NCBI RefSeq assembly: GCF_003601975.1
Contig: NZ_QZWZ01000006.1
Coordinates: 186,001 to 250,000 of the forward strand
Reading direction: 5' to 3'
Length of the DNA: 64,000 bases
DNA from: Mesorhizobium waimense
GTDB lineage: Bacteria; Pseudomonadota; Alphaproteobacteria; Rhizobiales; Rhizobiaceae
Of the stretch, positions 16,807 to 26,059 are shown piece by piece. The position numbers and the translations under genes were made by a program. The first letter of the stretch is position 1, and each line of letters opens with the position of its first letter. The notes under the pieces were generated by a model. That model did no database searches. It saw only the letters and a program-made list of their open reading frames with translations, and was not told where the DNA came from.

Positions 16807-17789
16807 GGCATTGCTCCTGCCGGGCGGCCTCTTATCGTGATGAAGGCGCCGAACATCACCACGGCGACCATGATGGCGCCTTCGATGATGGCCGTGACGT
16901 TGGGGTCGATGGCGAGCAGCGTGAGATCGGTGCGCACCAGCCGCAGCACGAAGACGGCGACGATCGGGCCGAGCAGGCCGCCCTTGCCGCCGCCAAGTGC
17001 CACCCCGCCGAGCACCACCGCGGCGACGCTGGCCAACAGATATGGGCCGGGAATGGGGGCGCCGATGCCAGTGCTCATGGTCAGCGCCAGCCCGCCCATG
17101 GCGGCGAACAGGCCCGACAGCGCGTAGGCGATGATGCGGGTGCGCGCGACCGGCACGCCGCTGCGGAACGCAGCCAGCTCGCTCGAGCCGATGGCATAGA
17201 TCGATAGGCCGAGCTTCGAGCGCCTGAGCGGTATCCAGATGATGCAGAGACAGACGACCAGCAGCACCAGCGCCTTCGGCACCCAAGCGTCGATGTTGTC
17301 GGGCAGGCCGGGGATCGGCAGCGTGCCGACGATACTGGCCTTCAGCCAGTCGGCGGCAGCCCCCCCCGGCGCGCCGAGCACAAGCAAGGCCGCGCCCTGC
17401 AGGACGAACAGTGTGGCCAAAGTGACGACGATGTCGGGCACGCGGGTGACGACGATCAGGATGCCGTTCAACGCGCCCAGCACCAGCCCCATGGCCAGCA
17501 CGAAGGGCACCACGAACAGCGCGTATTCCTCGCTGGCGCCGTTCATCATCGAGGCGGCGGTGACGCTGGTCAGCGCCATCATGGCGGCGACCGAAAGGTC
17601 GATACCGCCGGCGATGACGACGACGGTCTGGGCGGCGACGGCGAAGGCGTAGGGCAGAACGGCGCGGACCAGCGAGCCGAAATCGCCGCTGCCATAGCCC
17701 GGCTGGATCAGCTTGGTGAGCACGAACAGCAGCACGAAGAGGGCGAACAGGCCGGCGACCCAGCCCTGGTTGCGGAGGAAGCGGGTCAA
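16803..17789 (-). CDS. Sugar ABC transporter permease 1 (RbsC-like)
   Basis: 328-aa permease of the CUT2 sugar family with VVVIAGGIDLSVAAMMALTS and LGGVALGGGKGGLLGP. The start is read as TTG (MTRFLRNQGW), because CCGGAGG lies 8 nt upstream and the codon overlaps the ATPase stop (TTGA, 4 bp). It pairs with the permease at 15820 and the ATPase at 17786. Confidence 0.86.
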   Translation of the reverse strand: MTRFLRNQGWVAGLFALFVLLFVLTKLIQPGYGSGDFGSLVRAVLPYAFAVAAQTVVVIAGGIDLSVAAMMALTSVTAASMMNGASEEYALFVVPFVLAMGLVLGALNGILIVVTRVPDIVVTLATLFVLQGAALLVLGAPGGAAADWLKASIVGTLPIPGLPDNIDAWVPKALVLLVVCLCIIWIPLRRSKLGLSIYAIGSSELAAFRSGVPVARTRIIAYALSGLFAAMGGLALTMSTGIGAPIPGPYLLASVAAVVLGGVALGGGKGGLLGPIVAVFVLRLVRTDLTLLAIDPNVTAIIEGAIMVAVVMFGAFITIRGRPAGAMP

Positions 17790-19366
17790 GGTACTGCCTC
17801 CGGGGTCGAAGGTTTCGACGTCGGGTCGGCCAGGATGCCGACATCGGCGGTGACGCCGCGCGGCAGGCCATAGGCGGCACGCATCAGTGCCGGCTCGTCG
17901 GCCTCCTCGACCGGGAAGATGTCGACGACGTGGCCGCCGAAGATGACGATGACGCGGTCGCAGACACGCTGCACCTCTTCCAGTTCGGAAGTGTAGAACA
18001 GCACCGACTTGTCCAGGCCGGCGAGCTCGCGCAGCAATTTGTATATCTCCTGCTTGGTGCCGACATCGATGCCGCGCGTCGCGTCGAAGCACAGGATGGT
18101 GCGGGCGTTGGCAGCGATCCAGCGGGCGATCGTCACCTTCTGCTGGTTGCCGCCGGAGAGGCGCTGCACCTCGCCTTGCGCGCGGGTGTCGATCTGCAGC
18201 CGGGCGATGGCGCTGGCGACCACAGTACGCTCCTTGTGCACCCGGATCGGTCCCCACTTGCGCAGCGCGGCGCTGAAGGGCAGCGCAATATTTTCGTGCA
18301 CAGAGCGCTGCATGGCGAGCGCCTCGGTGCGGTCGCCCGGCACGTAGGCGATCCCCGCGCGAATGGCGTCGCTCGGGTGGGTAAACTTCACCGGCTGGCC
18401 GTCGACCTCGATCGAGCCGCCGGAGGGCCGGATCGAGCCCGCCAGCGCGGCAAAGAGTTCGTCCTGGCCTTGTCCTTCAAGCGCAACGACGCCCACGACT
18501 TCGCCATTGGCGAGGTCGAAGGAGACGTCTTGGAGCTTGGTGCCGACGCACAGATTGCGCACGCCAAGGCGCGGGCGGCTCGTCGCCGTCGATGCGGCCT
18601 GACCGGCGGGGCGCGCCGTCATCTGAGTCTTGACGATCCTGGCGCCGAGCATCAGCTCGACGATCTTTTCCTCGACGCCGGGCACGATGTCGACGACGCC
18701 GACCGTCTCGCCGTCGCGCAGCACGGTGGCGCGGTCGCACAGCGCCGAGATCTCGACGAAGCGGTGCGAGATGAAGATCACCGAGCGGCCGCTGTCGCCT
18801 TGCCGGCGCACGACTTCCAGCACCTTCTCGGCGAGGTTGGCGGGGAGCGCTGCCGTCATCTCGTCGAGCAGCAGCACGTCGGGCTCAACGGCCAGCGCCC
18901 GCGCCAGGTCGAGCACGCGCAAAACGGCGAGCGGGATGTCGCGCGCGGTGTCGCGCAAGTCGAGGTCGGGAATGCCAAGCTCGCGCACCCAGGCGCGGAA
19001 CGGCTCGACCGGCGTGCCGGTCAGGCGCAAATTGGAGAGCACGTCGAGATCCGGGATCAGCGACGGCTCCTGGTAGACGGGCAACAGGCCGGCGCGGCGC
19101 GCGGCGGCCGGCGAGCGTATGTCGCGCGTCTCGCCGCGGATCAGGACGCGGCCGGCGTCCGCGTGGATAGCGCCGGTCAGGATCTTCACCAGCGTCGACT
19201 TGCCGGCACCATTGGCGCCCATCAGCGCATGCACCTCGCCCGGCAGGACCGAGAGCGAGGCGTTGCGCAGCGCGGCAACCGCGCCGTAATTCTTGGCGAC
19301 GCCGGTGGCGTCCAGCAATGGGTTTTCTGGCAGAGGGTTCGTCGTCAAACGGGCGTTCCCAATCAT
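17786..19366 (-). CDS. Sugar ABC transporter ATP-binding protein with two NBDs
   Basis: 526-aa RbsA/XylG-type duplicated ATPase. NBD1 has Walker A GANGAGKS but the usual LSxGQ signature is replaced by IPLAVLRVLDLARAL before the Walker B-like VLLLDEMTAALP. NBD2 has LSGGNQQKVTIARWI and CFDATRGIDVG, with a degenerate Walker A (ALEGQGQDEL). Both sites therefore look asymmetric. The start ATG follows a perfect hairpin by 4 nt with no obvious Shine-Dalgarno. Confidence 0.88.
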   Translation of the reverse strand: MIGNARLTTNPLPENPLLDATGVAKNYGAVAALRNASLSVLPGEVHALMGANGAGKSTLVKILTGAIHADAGRVLIRGETRDIRSPAAARRAGLLPVYQEPSLIPDLDVLSNLRLTGTPVEPFRAWVRELGIPDLDLRDTARDIPLAVLRVLDLARALAVEPDVLLLDEMTAALPANLAEKVLEVVRRQGDSGRSVIFISHRFVEISALCDRATVLRDGETVGVVDIVPGVEEKIVELMLGARIVKTQMTARPAGQAASTATSRPRLGVRNLCVGTKLQDVSFDLANGEVVGVVALEGQGQDELFAALAGSIRPSGGSIEVDGQPVKFTHPSDAIRAGIAYVPGDRTEALAMQRSVHENIALPFSAALRKWGPIRVHKERTVVASAIARLQIDTRAQGEVQRLSGGNQQKVTIARWIAANARTILCFDATRGIDVGTKQEIYKLLRELAGLDKSVLFYTSELEEVQRVCDRVIVIFGGHVVDIFPVEEADEPALMRAAYGLPRGVTADVGILADPTSKPSTPEAVP

Positions 19367-19370
19367 TCAG

Positions 19371-19402
19371 CGAGGACGGCAGACTGTTGTCTGCCGTCCT
19401 CG
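19371..19402. other. Perfect intercistronic hairpin
   Basis: The 14-nt arms CGAGGACGGCAGAC and GTCTGCCGTCCTCG pair perfectly around a 4-nt loop, between the binding-protein stop and the ATPase start on the same transcript. There is no T-run. The likely role is to protect the binding-protein message end and reduce ATPase expression, giving the usual excess of binding protein. Confidence 0.75.
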
Positions 19403-19422
19403 TGGCTTAGTGCAAGCGAAGA

Positions 19423-20457
19423 TTACTCGCCCGGACCCTTGCAGGCGACGATCTGCTCTTTCGTGTAAGTGGTCCAGTCCGGGATCGAGATCGAGACCGG
19501 CCATTCCGGGCTGAGCGATGGGTCGGCGGCGGCCTTGAGCTTGGCCTTGCCTTCCTCGGTGGCGTTTTCCCAGAGCTGCGGCTCGACCAGCACAGTCTGC
19601 TGCGCCGGCTTCTTGCCGTTGAGGATCTGCAAGGCAAGTGTGACGCCGGCGCCGCCGATCGAGCCGGGGTTGGTGACGGCCGCGCCAACCAGACCCTTGA
19701 CCGAGCTCAGCTGGCCAACGAAGCCGGCATTGTCGGCGCCGACCACCGGCACCAGCGGCGCCTGCGATTCAACCAGCGCATCGACGATGACATTGTCGAT
19801 TCCGGACGTCCAGATGCCGTTGAAGGGTGCGCCCGTGGCGAGGAAGGAGAGGATCTGCTGCTTGCCCTGGTCCTGTTGCCAGCCGGTGAACACCTCCTGC
19901 GCCACCTTCACGTCGGGGAATTCGGCAAGCGCCTTCTTGAAGCCCTTGTCGCGGTCGCTGTCGGCGGAAGCGCCGGCGGCACCGCGCATATAGACCACCT
20001 CGCCCTTGCCGCCCATCTGCTGGAACAGCCATTTGGCGCCGAGATAGGCGTATTGTTCCTGGTTGTTGGAGATGATGTAGGCCGAAGGCTCGGTGACCGC
20101 CTGGTCAACGGCGACGACGACGATGCCGGCCTTGGTGGCCTCCTCCAGGCCAGCCTTGATGCCGGCCGGGTCGGCCGGGTTGACGACGATGGCGTTGACC
20201 TTGGCGCTGATCAGGTTGCGGATGTCCTCCAGCTGACCGGCGGCGTCGGTGTTGCGGTGGGCGATGTTGAGCTTCGTCACCTCGCCGGAGGCGAGCGCCT
20301 GCGCCTTCATCGCGCAGATCATCTCCTCGCGCCAGCCATTGCCCTGCACGGTGTTGGAGATGCCGATCGTGTACTTGCCCTCGGCGGAAGATACGCCCAC
20401 CGAAGCCAGGAAGGCCGCGCCGGCAAGCAGCGGGACCATGGTCAGGTATTTTTTCAT
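19423..20457 (-). CDS. Sugar ABC transporter substrate-binding protein
   Basis: 344-aa periplasmic binding protein (RbsB/XylF family, Peripla_BP_4). Signal peptide of about 24 residues (MKKYLTMVPLLAGAAFLASV...SSA). Body motifs include GNGWREEMICAMKAQA, NLISAKVNAIVVNPADPAG and WTSGIDNVIVDALVES. GGAGGAG precedes the ATG. First transport gene of the operon; downstream come the hairpin, ATPase and two permeases. Confidence 0.9.
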   Translation of the reverse strand: MKKYLTMVPLLAGAAFLASVGVSSAEGKYTIGISNTVQGNGWREEMICAMKAQALASGEVTKLNIAHRNTDAAGQLEDIRNLISAKVNAIVVNPADPAGIKAGLEEATKAGIVVVAVDQAVTEPSAYIISNNQEQYAYLGAKWLFQQMGGKGEVVYMRGAAGASADSDRDKGFKKALAEFPDVKVAQEVFTGWQQDQGKQQILSFLATGAPFNGIWTSGIDNVIVDALVESQAPLVPVVGADNAGFVGQLSSVKGLVGAAVTNPGSIGGAGVTLALQILNGKKPAQQTVLVEPQLWENATEEGKAKLKAAADPSLSPEWPVSISIPDWTTYTKEQIVACKGPGE

Positions 20458-20512
20458 TTCAGTACTCCTCCACATTGATCTTTTATTTTCAGTCTCAAAA
20501 CCGTCTGCGCCG

Positions 20513-21427
20513 TCACTTCACGAAGGGGCGCAGCACGTCGTGCGCGAGCAGGAATCCCCGCTTGATGTTGTCGTCGCTCCCCTCGAACCGCCGGTCCTCG
20601 TGCTCGATGATGACCGGTCCGTCGTAGCCTGCGCGGTAGAGGCCGGAGAAGACGATGTTCCAGTCGACATCGCCAAGCCCCGCCATGCGCGGCACCTGCC
20701 AGCCTATGCCGACTGAGAGGATTCCGCGCTCATACAACCCATCATGATCGATCATCAGATCCTTGGCATGGACATGCAGCATGTAGGGGCCGAATTCGCG
20801 AATGAAGCGGGCCTGGTCGATCATCTGCCAGACCAGGTGCGAGGGGTCGAAATTCATGCCGATATCGCCGCCAAAGGCTTCGAGGATGCGGCGCCAGATC
20901 TGCGGCGAATAGGCGATGTTGTGGCCGCCCGGCCATTCGTCAGAGCTGAAGATCATCGGGCAGTTCTCGAAGGCCAGCCCGACGCCGTTGTCGCGCGCAT
21001 GGGCGATGATGGCGGGCCAGACCTTGAGCGCCTCTTCCCAGTTGACGTCGACCGGCTTGGAGGCATCGCCGCCGCAGAAGGTGTTGACCAGCGAGACGCC
21101 CATCTGCCCGGCCAGCACGATCACCTTCTTCAGATGATCGATGACCGCCTCGCGGTGCGCAGCATCGGCATGCAGCGGGTTGGGGTAGTAGCCGAGAGCC
21201 GAGATAGACAGTTTTTTTTCGGCGAGCGCTGCCGTGATCTCCTTTGCCTGCGAGGCCGAGGTTCCAGCGGCGTCGATATGGCTGGTGCCGGCATAGCGCC
21301 GGCTGTCGCCCGAAGATTTCGGCCAGCAGGCGATCTCCAGCGCCTCGAAGCCGGCCGAGCTTGCCCAGTCGGCGACCTCGGCGAGTGGGGTATCCGGAAA
21401 TGGCGCTGTGAGCAGTCCAAGCTTCAT
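20513..21427 (-). CDS. Sugar phosphate isomerase/epimerase (AP_endonuc_2 TIM barrel)
   Basis: 304-aa TIM-barrel protein of the xylose isomerase-like family, with GFEALEIACWPKS, VSLVNTFCGGD, GLAFENCPM, GMNFDPSHLVWQ and MLHVHAKDL supplying candidate metal-binding Glu/Asp/His residues. Such proteins act as sugar or inositol epimerases or isomerases. GGGGAGG precedes the ATG. Neighbouring polyol dehydrogenase, SDR, transporter and Gfo oxidoreductase imply a shared catabolic route (inference). Confidence 0.85.
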   Translation of the reverse strand: MKLGLLTAPFPDTPLAEVADWASSAGFEALEIACWPKSSGDSRRYAGTSHIDAAGTSASQAKEITAALAEKKLSISALGYYPNPLHADAAHREAVIDHLKKVIVLAGQMGVSLVNTFCGGDASKPVDVNWEEALKVWPAIIAHARDNGVGLAFENCPMIFSSDEWPGGHNIAYSPQIWRRILEAFGGDIGMNFDPSHLVWQMIDQARFIREFGPYMLHVHAKDLMIDHDGLYERGILSVGIGWQVPRMAGLGDVDWNIVFSGLYRAGYDGPVIIEHEDRRFEGSDDNIKRGFLLAHDVLRPFVK

Positions 21428-21465
21428 GATGCCTCCCCTGGTCGTGAACTTAACGACCTATCGTA

Positions 21466-23004
21466 CTATGCAGATCGCGTCGGTCGCTTCAACCGCGCAT
21501 CTATTGGCTCAGTGCAGGCATGTCTGACAAAGGCCAGCGGATTCTCTGAGAGCAGACCATCGAGGCCGGCGATGATATTTGCGCGGAACATAGTGTCGGC
21601 GGCCAGTGACGGATCGAAGATCGCGTCTATCGCAAGAATGGCGTCGGTGAGCCCCTTGGTGTCGGCGCCGATGCGGTCGGCGATGGCCGAGATCCTTCCG
21701 GCAAAGGGGTCGGACACCTGCCAGCACTTGCCGAAGTGCGGGGCGGCCTTGATCAGACAGGCCATCCAGCCGGCGACAGGCACCGACAGCAGCGTGATGC
21801 TCCCACCGTGCCGCAACCGGTCGCGGATCGGGTCGAGCAGACGCTGCACGATCTTCTGCGAGCCGTCGGTGGCGATCTGGTGGTTGCGGTGGCGGATCGC
21901 GGTGTTGGCGAGACGTGCGAGGCTTTGCTCGACATAGGCAGGCGCAGAAATGCCAGGCACTGCCTTGAGCGTTGGCAGGGTCTCTTCGGTCAGCATGCGG
22001 CGGACTAAGGTGGCGAGCAGCGGATCGGCGACAGCATCCGACGTGTGCTCAAAGCCGCAGAGCACGCCAAGATGGGCAAGCGTCGTCTGGGCGCCGTTCA
22101 GCACCCGCATCTTGAGATGCTCGAACGGCGTGACGTCGTCGACGAAACTGGCGCCGACAAGGTCCCAGCGCGGTACGCGGCCGGCGAATTTTCGCTCGAT
22201 CACCCACTGCCGGAACGGTTCGCCGACCACGACGGCGGCGTCGCGGTAGCCGAAGCGCTGCTCGATGGTTTCGAAGTCGGCCTGTGTGGTCGCCGGCGCG
22301 ATGCGGTCGACCATGGCCGAAGGGAAGGCGACATTGGCGGCGATCCACTCCGAAAGGCCGTTGCCGCGCCGGCTGGCCATCGTCCGCACGACACTGCCGA
22401 GGATCACTCCGTTGCTTGGGATGTTGTCGCAGCTGAGCAGCGACACAGGCCGCCCATGCGAGGTCCTGCGCTGCTCCAGCACTCGCGCCAGGATGCCGGG
22501 CACGCTGCGCGGTGCATGCGGGTTGGCGAGATCGTGGACGATATCAGGGTGATCGAGATCGAGCGCGCCGGTCGACGGGATATGGCAATAGCCTTTCTCG
22601 GTGACCGTCATGGTGACCAGTTCGATGTCGGCCGAGGCAAGCACCTCAAGCGCCGGCGCGGCGCTTTCCTGGCTGTCGACAACGCGGATAATGCTGCCGA
22701 TGACGCGCGCCTCGACATGATTGTCCTGCCGGATCAGGCGCGTGTACAGGCCGCCCTGCCGGCCTAGCGTTTCCGACAGGTTTGGCGGACGGATGTTGAT
22801 GCCGACCACGCCCCAGCGGTCGAAATGGCTGGACAGAAGATCGTCGGTGTATTCGGCCTGGTGGCAGCGATGGAAGGCGCCAACGCCGATATGCGCCATG
22901 CCCGGCATGAGGGCAGCACGGTCATAGGACGGCCGCTGGACGGAGGTTGGAAGTCGGCTAAGCAGCTCCGGGCCGAGCATTTCGGGTGCGGCAGCGGCGC
23001 TCAC
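21466..23004 (-). CDS. Long-chain polyol (mannitol/fructuronate) dehydrogenase
   Basis: 512-aa NAD-dependent dehydrogenase of the mannitol dehydrogenase family, with MAHIGVGAFHRCHQAEYTDDL near the N-terminus. The usual catalytic K-x4-N-x2-H is seen as K298, N303 and Q306: the final His is Gln. The start is read as GTG overlapping the SDR stop by 4 bp (GTGA). Substrate unknown; it probably oxidises the sugar alcohol taken up by the adjacent ABC transporter. Confidence 0.85.
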   Translation of the reverse strand: MSAAAAPEMLGPELLSRLPTSVQRPSYDRAALMPGMAHIGVGAFHRCHQAEYTDDLLSSHFDRWGVVGINIRPPNLSETLGRQGGLYTRLIRQDNHVEARVIGSIIRVVDSQESAAPALEVLASADIELVTMTVTEKGYCHIPSTGALDLDHPDIVHDLANPHAPRSVPGILARVLEQRRTSHGRPVSLLSCDNIPSNGVILGSVVRTMASRRGNGLSEWIAANVAFPSAMVDRIAPATTQADFETIEQRFGYRDAAVVVGEPFRQWVIERKFAGRVPRWDLVGASFVDDVTPFEHLKMRVLNGAQTTLAHLGVLCGFEHTSDAVADPLLATLVRRMLTEETLPTLKAVPGISAPAYVEQSLARLANTAIRHRNHQIATDGSQKIVQRLLDPIRDRLRHGGSITLLSVPVAGWMACLIKAAPHFGKCWQVSDPFAGRISAIADRIGADTKGLTDAILAIDAIFDPSLAADTMFRANIIAGLDGLLSENPLAFVRHACTEPIDARLKRPTRSA

Positions 23005-23783
23005 CGGTTCGCCCCGATCACCGACTGTTCCTGGTCGATCACCGCGCCGGTCATCGGCCCGGCCGCGTCGGAAAGCAGGAAGACGGCGAGGTTGGCGATA
23101 TCGTTCGGCGTCAGCAGCCGGCCGAAAGGCTGCGCGGCGTTGGCGGCGTCGAGCCAGCCCGGGCCATGGCCGAGTGTCTCGGCCTGCATGATGCGTTCGG
23201 CCGGCGTATCGGTCCAGCCGACATTGATGCCGTTGACGCGGATGCGGTCGAAGCGGTGGGCGTTGGCCGCATTTTTGGTCAGCGTCGCCAGCGCGCCCTT
23301 GGTGGCCGAATAGACGGCAAGCTCGGGCGAGCCGCAATGGGCGTTGATCGACAGGATGTTGACGATGGCGCCGCCCTGGCCGCGCATCCTCATGTCGGCG
23401 ATAGCCGCCTGCATGAGGAAGAAGGGCGCGCGGGCGTTGACGGCAAACAACGCTTCCCAGTCGTCGAGGCCGGCATCAACGAAAGAGGCGCGGTCGGTCA
23501 GGCCGGCGGCGTTGACGAGCCCGTCGACGCGTTCGAAGCGGGAAAGGCATGCCGCGACCAGCTGGGCCGGCGCCTCGGGGTCCGCAAGATCGGCGGCGAC
23601 GAATTCCGTCGGCGTGCCCATTTCGGAGAGCGATGTCGCTGCAACCTTGCCGCGCGCCGGGTCGCGGCCGGTGATCAGCAGGCCTTCGGCGCCGGAGCGC
23701 GCAAGCGTCTCTGATATCGCCAGGCCGATGCCTTGCGTGGCGCCGGTGATCAGCACCACCTTGCCGTCGAGTTGAACCTCCAT
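23001..23783 (-). CDS. Short-chain dehydrogenase/reductase
   Basis: 260-aa classical SDR. Cofactor motif TGATQGIGLAISE near residue 15, NAAG segment, catalytic Ser in NILSINAHCG, and YSATKGA with the YxxxK pair. It probably acts on a polyol or sugar intermediate. It starts with GGAGG upstream and shares a 4-bp overlap with the polyol dehydrogenase downstream. First enzyme gene after the RpiR regulator. Confidence 0.9.
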   Translation of the reverse strand: MEVQLDGKVVLITGATQGIGLAISETLARSGAEGLLITGRDPARGKVAATSLSEMGTPTEFVAADLADPEAPAQLVAACLSRFERVDGLVNAAGLTDRASFVDAGLDDWEALFAVNARAPFFLMQAAIADMRMRGQGGAIVNILSINAHCGSPELAVYSATKGALATLTKNAANAHRFDRIRVNGINVGWTDTPAERIMQAETLGHGPGWLDAANAAQPFGRLLTPNDIANLAVFLLSDAAGPMTGAVIDQEQSVIGANR

Positions 23784-23821
23784 TCCTCCTCCCGGAACAA
23801 GGCTTCTATTTTTTCAAATAT

Positions 23822-23835
23822 GGAACTATTGTTCC
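23822..23835. promoter_or_regulatory. Candidate RpiR operator (GGAAC-N4-GTTCC)
   Basis: Perfect inverted repeat GGAAC TATT GTTCC in the 71-bp gap between the RpiR stop and the SDR start. The regulator precedes the catabolic operon on the same strand, so the site is well placed to repress it. No experiment supports binding. Confidence 0.5.
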
Positions 23836-23854
23836 TTTCAGTCAATCGTTCCGG

Positions 23855-24748
23855 TCATTCTGTCCGGCAGGCGACGACGCCGTGGACCAAAGCCATGCCG
23901 ACGGCCAGTGAGGCGGCCAGCGAGCGGAAGCCGGCGAAGTCGGATTCGACGACTTCCAGCCAGGTGTCCGACAGCTTGACCAGCGGCGAGAAAGTGCTGT
24001 CGGTGATGGTGACGATGCGCGCCTTGCGCTCATGCGCGACGGCGACGAGATCCGGCGTGATCGAATTGTAGGGGCTGAAACTCACCGCCAGCACCGCGTC
24101 GCGCTTGCCTATGCAGCCGACCTGATCGAGCGCAGTGGAACCGACATTGTCGACCAGCACATTGCGTATGCCCTGCTGCGACAGCGTCAGCGAAAGGTAG
24201 GTGGTGACCGGAAAGGCGCGTTTGCTGCCTATGACATAGATCAGGTCGGCGGCGGCGAGCAGCGCGACCATCTCTTCGAAGCTCTCGATGTCGAAGCTAT
24301 TGTCGATGCGGCCGAGCGAGGCCCGCGACGCCCCGACCATGCCGTTGAGAAAATGCAGATTGGCGTTGGGCTCGGCCGCCGTCCGCTCCGGGCCGCGCCC
24401 TTCCGGCCATGAGCCTTTCACGTGCTCCTTGAACAGGCCCTGGAAATCGGAAAAGCCGGCATAGCCGAAGATCTGCGCGAAGCGCACCAGCGTCGAAGGC
24501 TGCACGCCGGCCTGCTCTGCCACCTGCGCGATGGTGCCCAGCGCCACATCGCTCGGATGCTGCCACAGGAAAATGGCGACCTGGCGCAGGCGCTTGGGGA
24601 AATGCACAGTGCCGGAGGAGAGCACCGCGCGCAGCTCCTCGTAGGTCTGCGGTTTGGTGTAGCCGAGCGCGGCAAGCGAGCGTCCGCGTTTCCGGGTCGC
24701 GGCCTCGTCGATGCTGGACCGTTCCGATGACTTTTGCGCTCCGCTCAT
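23855..24748 (-). CDS. MurR/RpiR-family transcriptional regulator
   Basis: 297-aa regulator: N-terminal HTH_6 (FPKRLRQVAIFLWQHPSDVALGTIAQVAEQAGVQPSTLVRFAQ) and C-terminal SIS sugar-phosphate domain (ADLIYVIGSKRAFPVTTYLSL, DAVLAVSFSPYNSITPDLV). It likely senses a phosphorylated sugar and controls the downstream SDR/polyol/ABC operon and the divergent Gfo oxidoreductase. The start lies 126 bp from that gene. Confidence 0.9.
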   Translation of the reverse strand: MSGAQKSSERSSIDEAATRKRGRSLAALGYTKPQTYEELRAVLSSGTVHFPKRLRQVAIFLWQHPSDVALGTIAQVAEQAGVQPSTLVRFAQIFGYAGFSDFQGLFKEHVKGSWPEGRGPERTAAEPNANLHFLNGMVGASRASLGRIDNSFDIESFEEMVALLAAADLIYVIGSKRAFPVTTYLSLTLSQQGIRNVLVDNVGSTALDQVGCIGKRDAVLAVSFSPYNSITPDLVAVAHERKARIVTITDSTFSPLVKLSDTWLEVVESDFAGFRSLAASLAVGMALVHGVVACRTE

Positions 24749-24874
24749 GGATTCACGCTAGCGCGGCACGATCGTTTTACAAAATGGAAATTGGAAATCA
24801 TATTCGAAAATGCTAGCGGCTTCTCAAGCTGTGATGCCATCGAAATTGGTCTGTCCAGGAGGAGTTTGAAAGTC

Positions 24875-26059
24875 ATGGTCTATGCAACCTCGGACGGATC
24901 GACGCGCAAACGCCTGACGGTCGGCATGGTCGGGGGCGGCCGCAATGCCTTCATCGGCGCGGTACACCGGCTGGCCATGCGGCTCGACGACCAGATCTCG
25001 CTGGTTGCGGGCGCGCTGTCCTCGGATCCCGAAAACGCCGCAGCCTCGGCCGCCGAGATCGGCATCGCGCCGGAGCGCAGCTATGCCGATTATCATGCGA
25101 TGGCAAAGGCGGAAGCGGCGCGGCCCGACGGCATCGAGGCCGTGGTCATCGTCACGCCAAACCATCTGCATGCGCCGATCGCCACCGCCTTCCTCGAAGC
25201 CGGCATCGACGTCATCTGCGACAAACCGCTGTCGACGACATTGTCCGATGCCGAAGGGCTGGTTGAGCTGGCGCGGGCGAAAAACCGCCGGTTCATGGTC
25301 ACCCTCAACAACACCGGCTACGCCATGGTCCGCCAGGCGCGCGAAATGGTGGCGGCGGGGGAGCTTGGCCGCATCGTTTCCGTGCATGGCGCCTATATCC
25401 AGGACTGGCTGACCCAGCCCATCGACGCGCAGGGCCAGAAGCAGGCGGAATGGCGCACCGATCCGGCACGCGCAGGACAGTCGGCGGTGCTGGCCGACAT
25501 CGGCGTCCACGCCTTCAACCTGGCGAGTTTTATCTCCGGCTGCGAGGCGGAAGCGGTTTCGGCCGATCTGTTCACCGCCGTGCCGGGGCGGCGTCTCGAC
25601 GACAACGCGCATGTGCTGATGCGCTGGACGGGCGGGGTGCGCGGCACGATCCTGGCCAGCCAGACCTCGCCAGGCCACTACAACGACCTTTCGGTACGCA
25701 TTTACGGCGACAAGGCCGGGCTCGAATGGTCGGGCACGCGGCCGGAGGAACTGTGCTTCTCGCGCTATGGCGAGGAAACGCGCATGCTGGTGCGCGGCGG
25801 CCATGGCTCGACCGACGAAAGCCGCCGTGTGTCGCGCATGCCGGCAGCCCACCCGGAGGGCTATATCGAAGCCTTCGCCAACTTTTATCGCGATGCAGCC
25901 GACATCATCCGCGCCCATCGCTCCGGCGCGGCGGTCGATCCGGCCCGAGCGGCGCAAGTGCCCGATGTCGTAGACGGCGCGCGCGGCGTGAAGTTCGTCG
26001 CGGCGGCCGTTGAATCGAACGCCGGCGGCGGGGCGTGGACGCCAGCGCGGTTTGCGTAA
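24875..26059 (+). CDS. Gfo/Idh/MocA-family oxidoreductase
   Basis: 394-aa NAD(P)-dependent oxidoreductase. Rossmann motif VGMVGGGRNAFIGAVH near residue 20, VIVTPNHLHAPIA, CDKPLS (a DKP variant of the EKP motif), and the GHYNDLSVRIYGDKAGLEW domain. The ATG at 24875 has CCAGGAGGAG upstream. Family members oxidise inositols or sugars. It is divergent from RpiR and probably part of the same polyol pathway. Confidence 0.88.
   Translation: MVYATSDGSTRKRLTVGMVGGGRNAFIGAVHRLAMRLDDQISLVAGALSSDPENAAASAAEIGIAPERSYADYHAMAKAEAARPDGIEAVVIVTPNHLHAPIATAFLEAGIDVICDKPLSTTLSDAEGLVELARAKNRRFMVTLNNTGYAMVRQAREMVAAGELGRIVSVHGAYIQDWLTQPIDAQGQKQAEWRTDPARAGQSAVLADIGVHAFNLASFISGCEAEAVSADLFTAVPGRRLDDNAHVLMRWTGGVRGTILASQTSPGHYNDLSVRIYGDKAGLEWSGTRPEELCFSRYGEETRMLVRGGHGSTDESRRVSRMPAAHPEGYIEAFANFYRDAADIIRAHRSGAAVDPARAAQVPDVVDGARGVKFVAAAVESNAGGGAWTPARFA

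Noticed and set aside
15694..17127. Plus-strand ORF opposite the sugar permeases
   Set aside because: Antisense to two conserved permeases; Gln/His/Asp-rich sequence without a domain.
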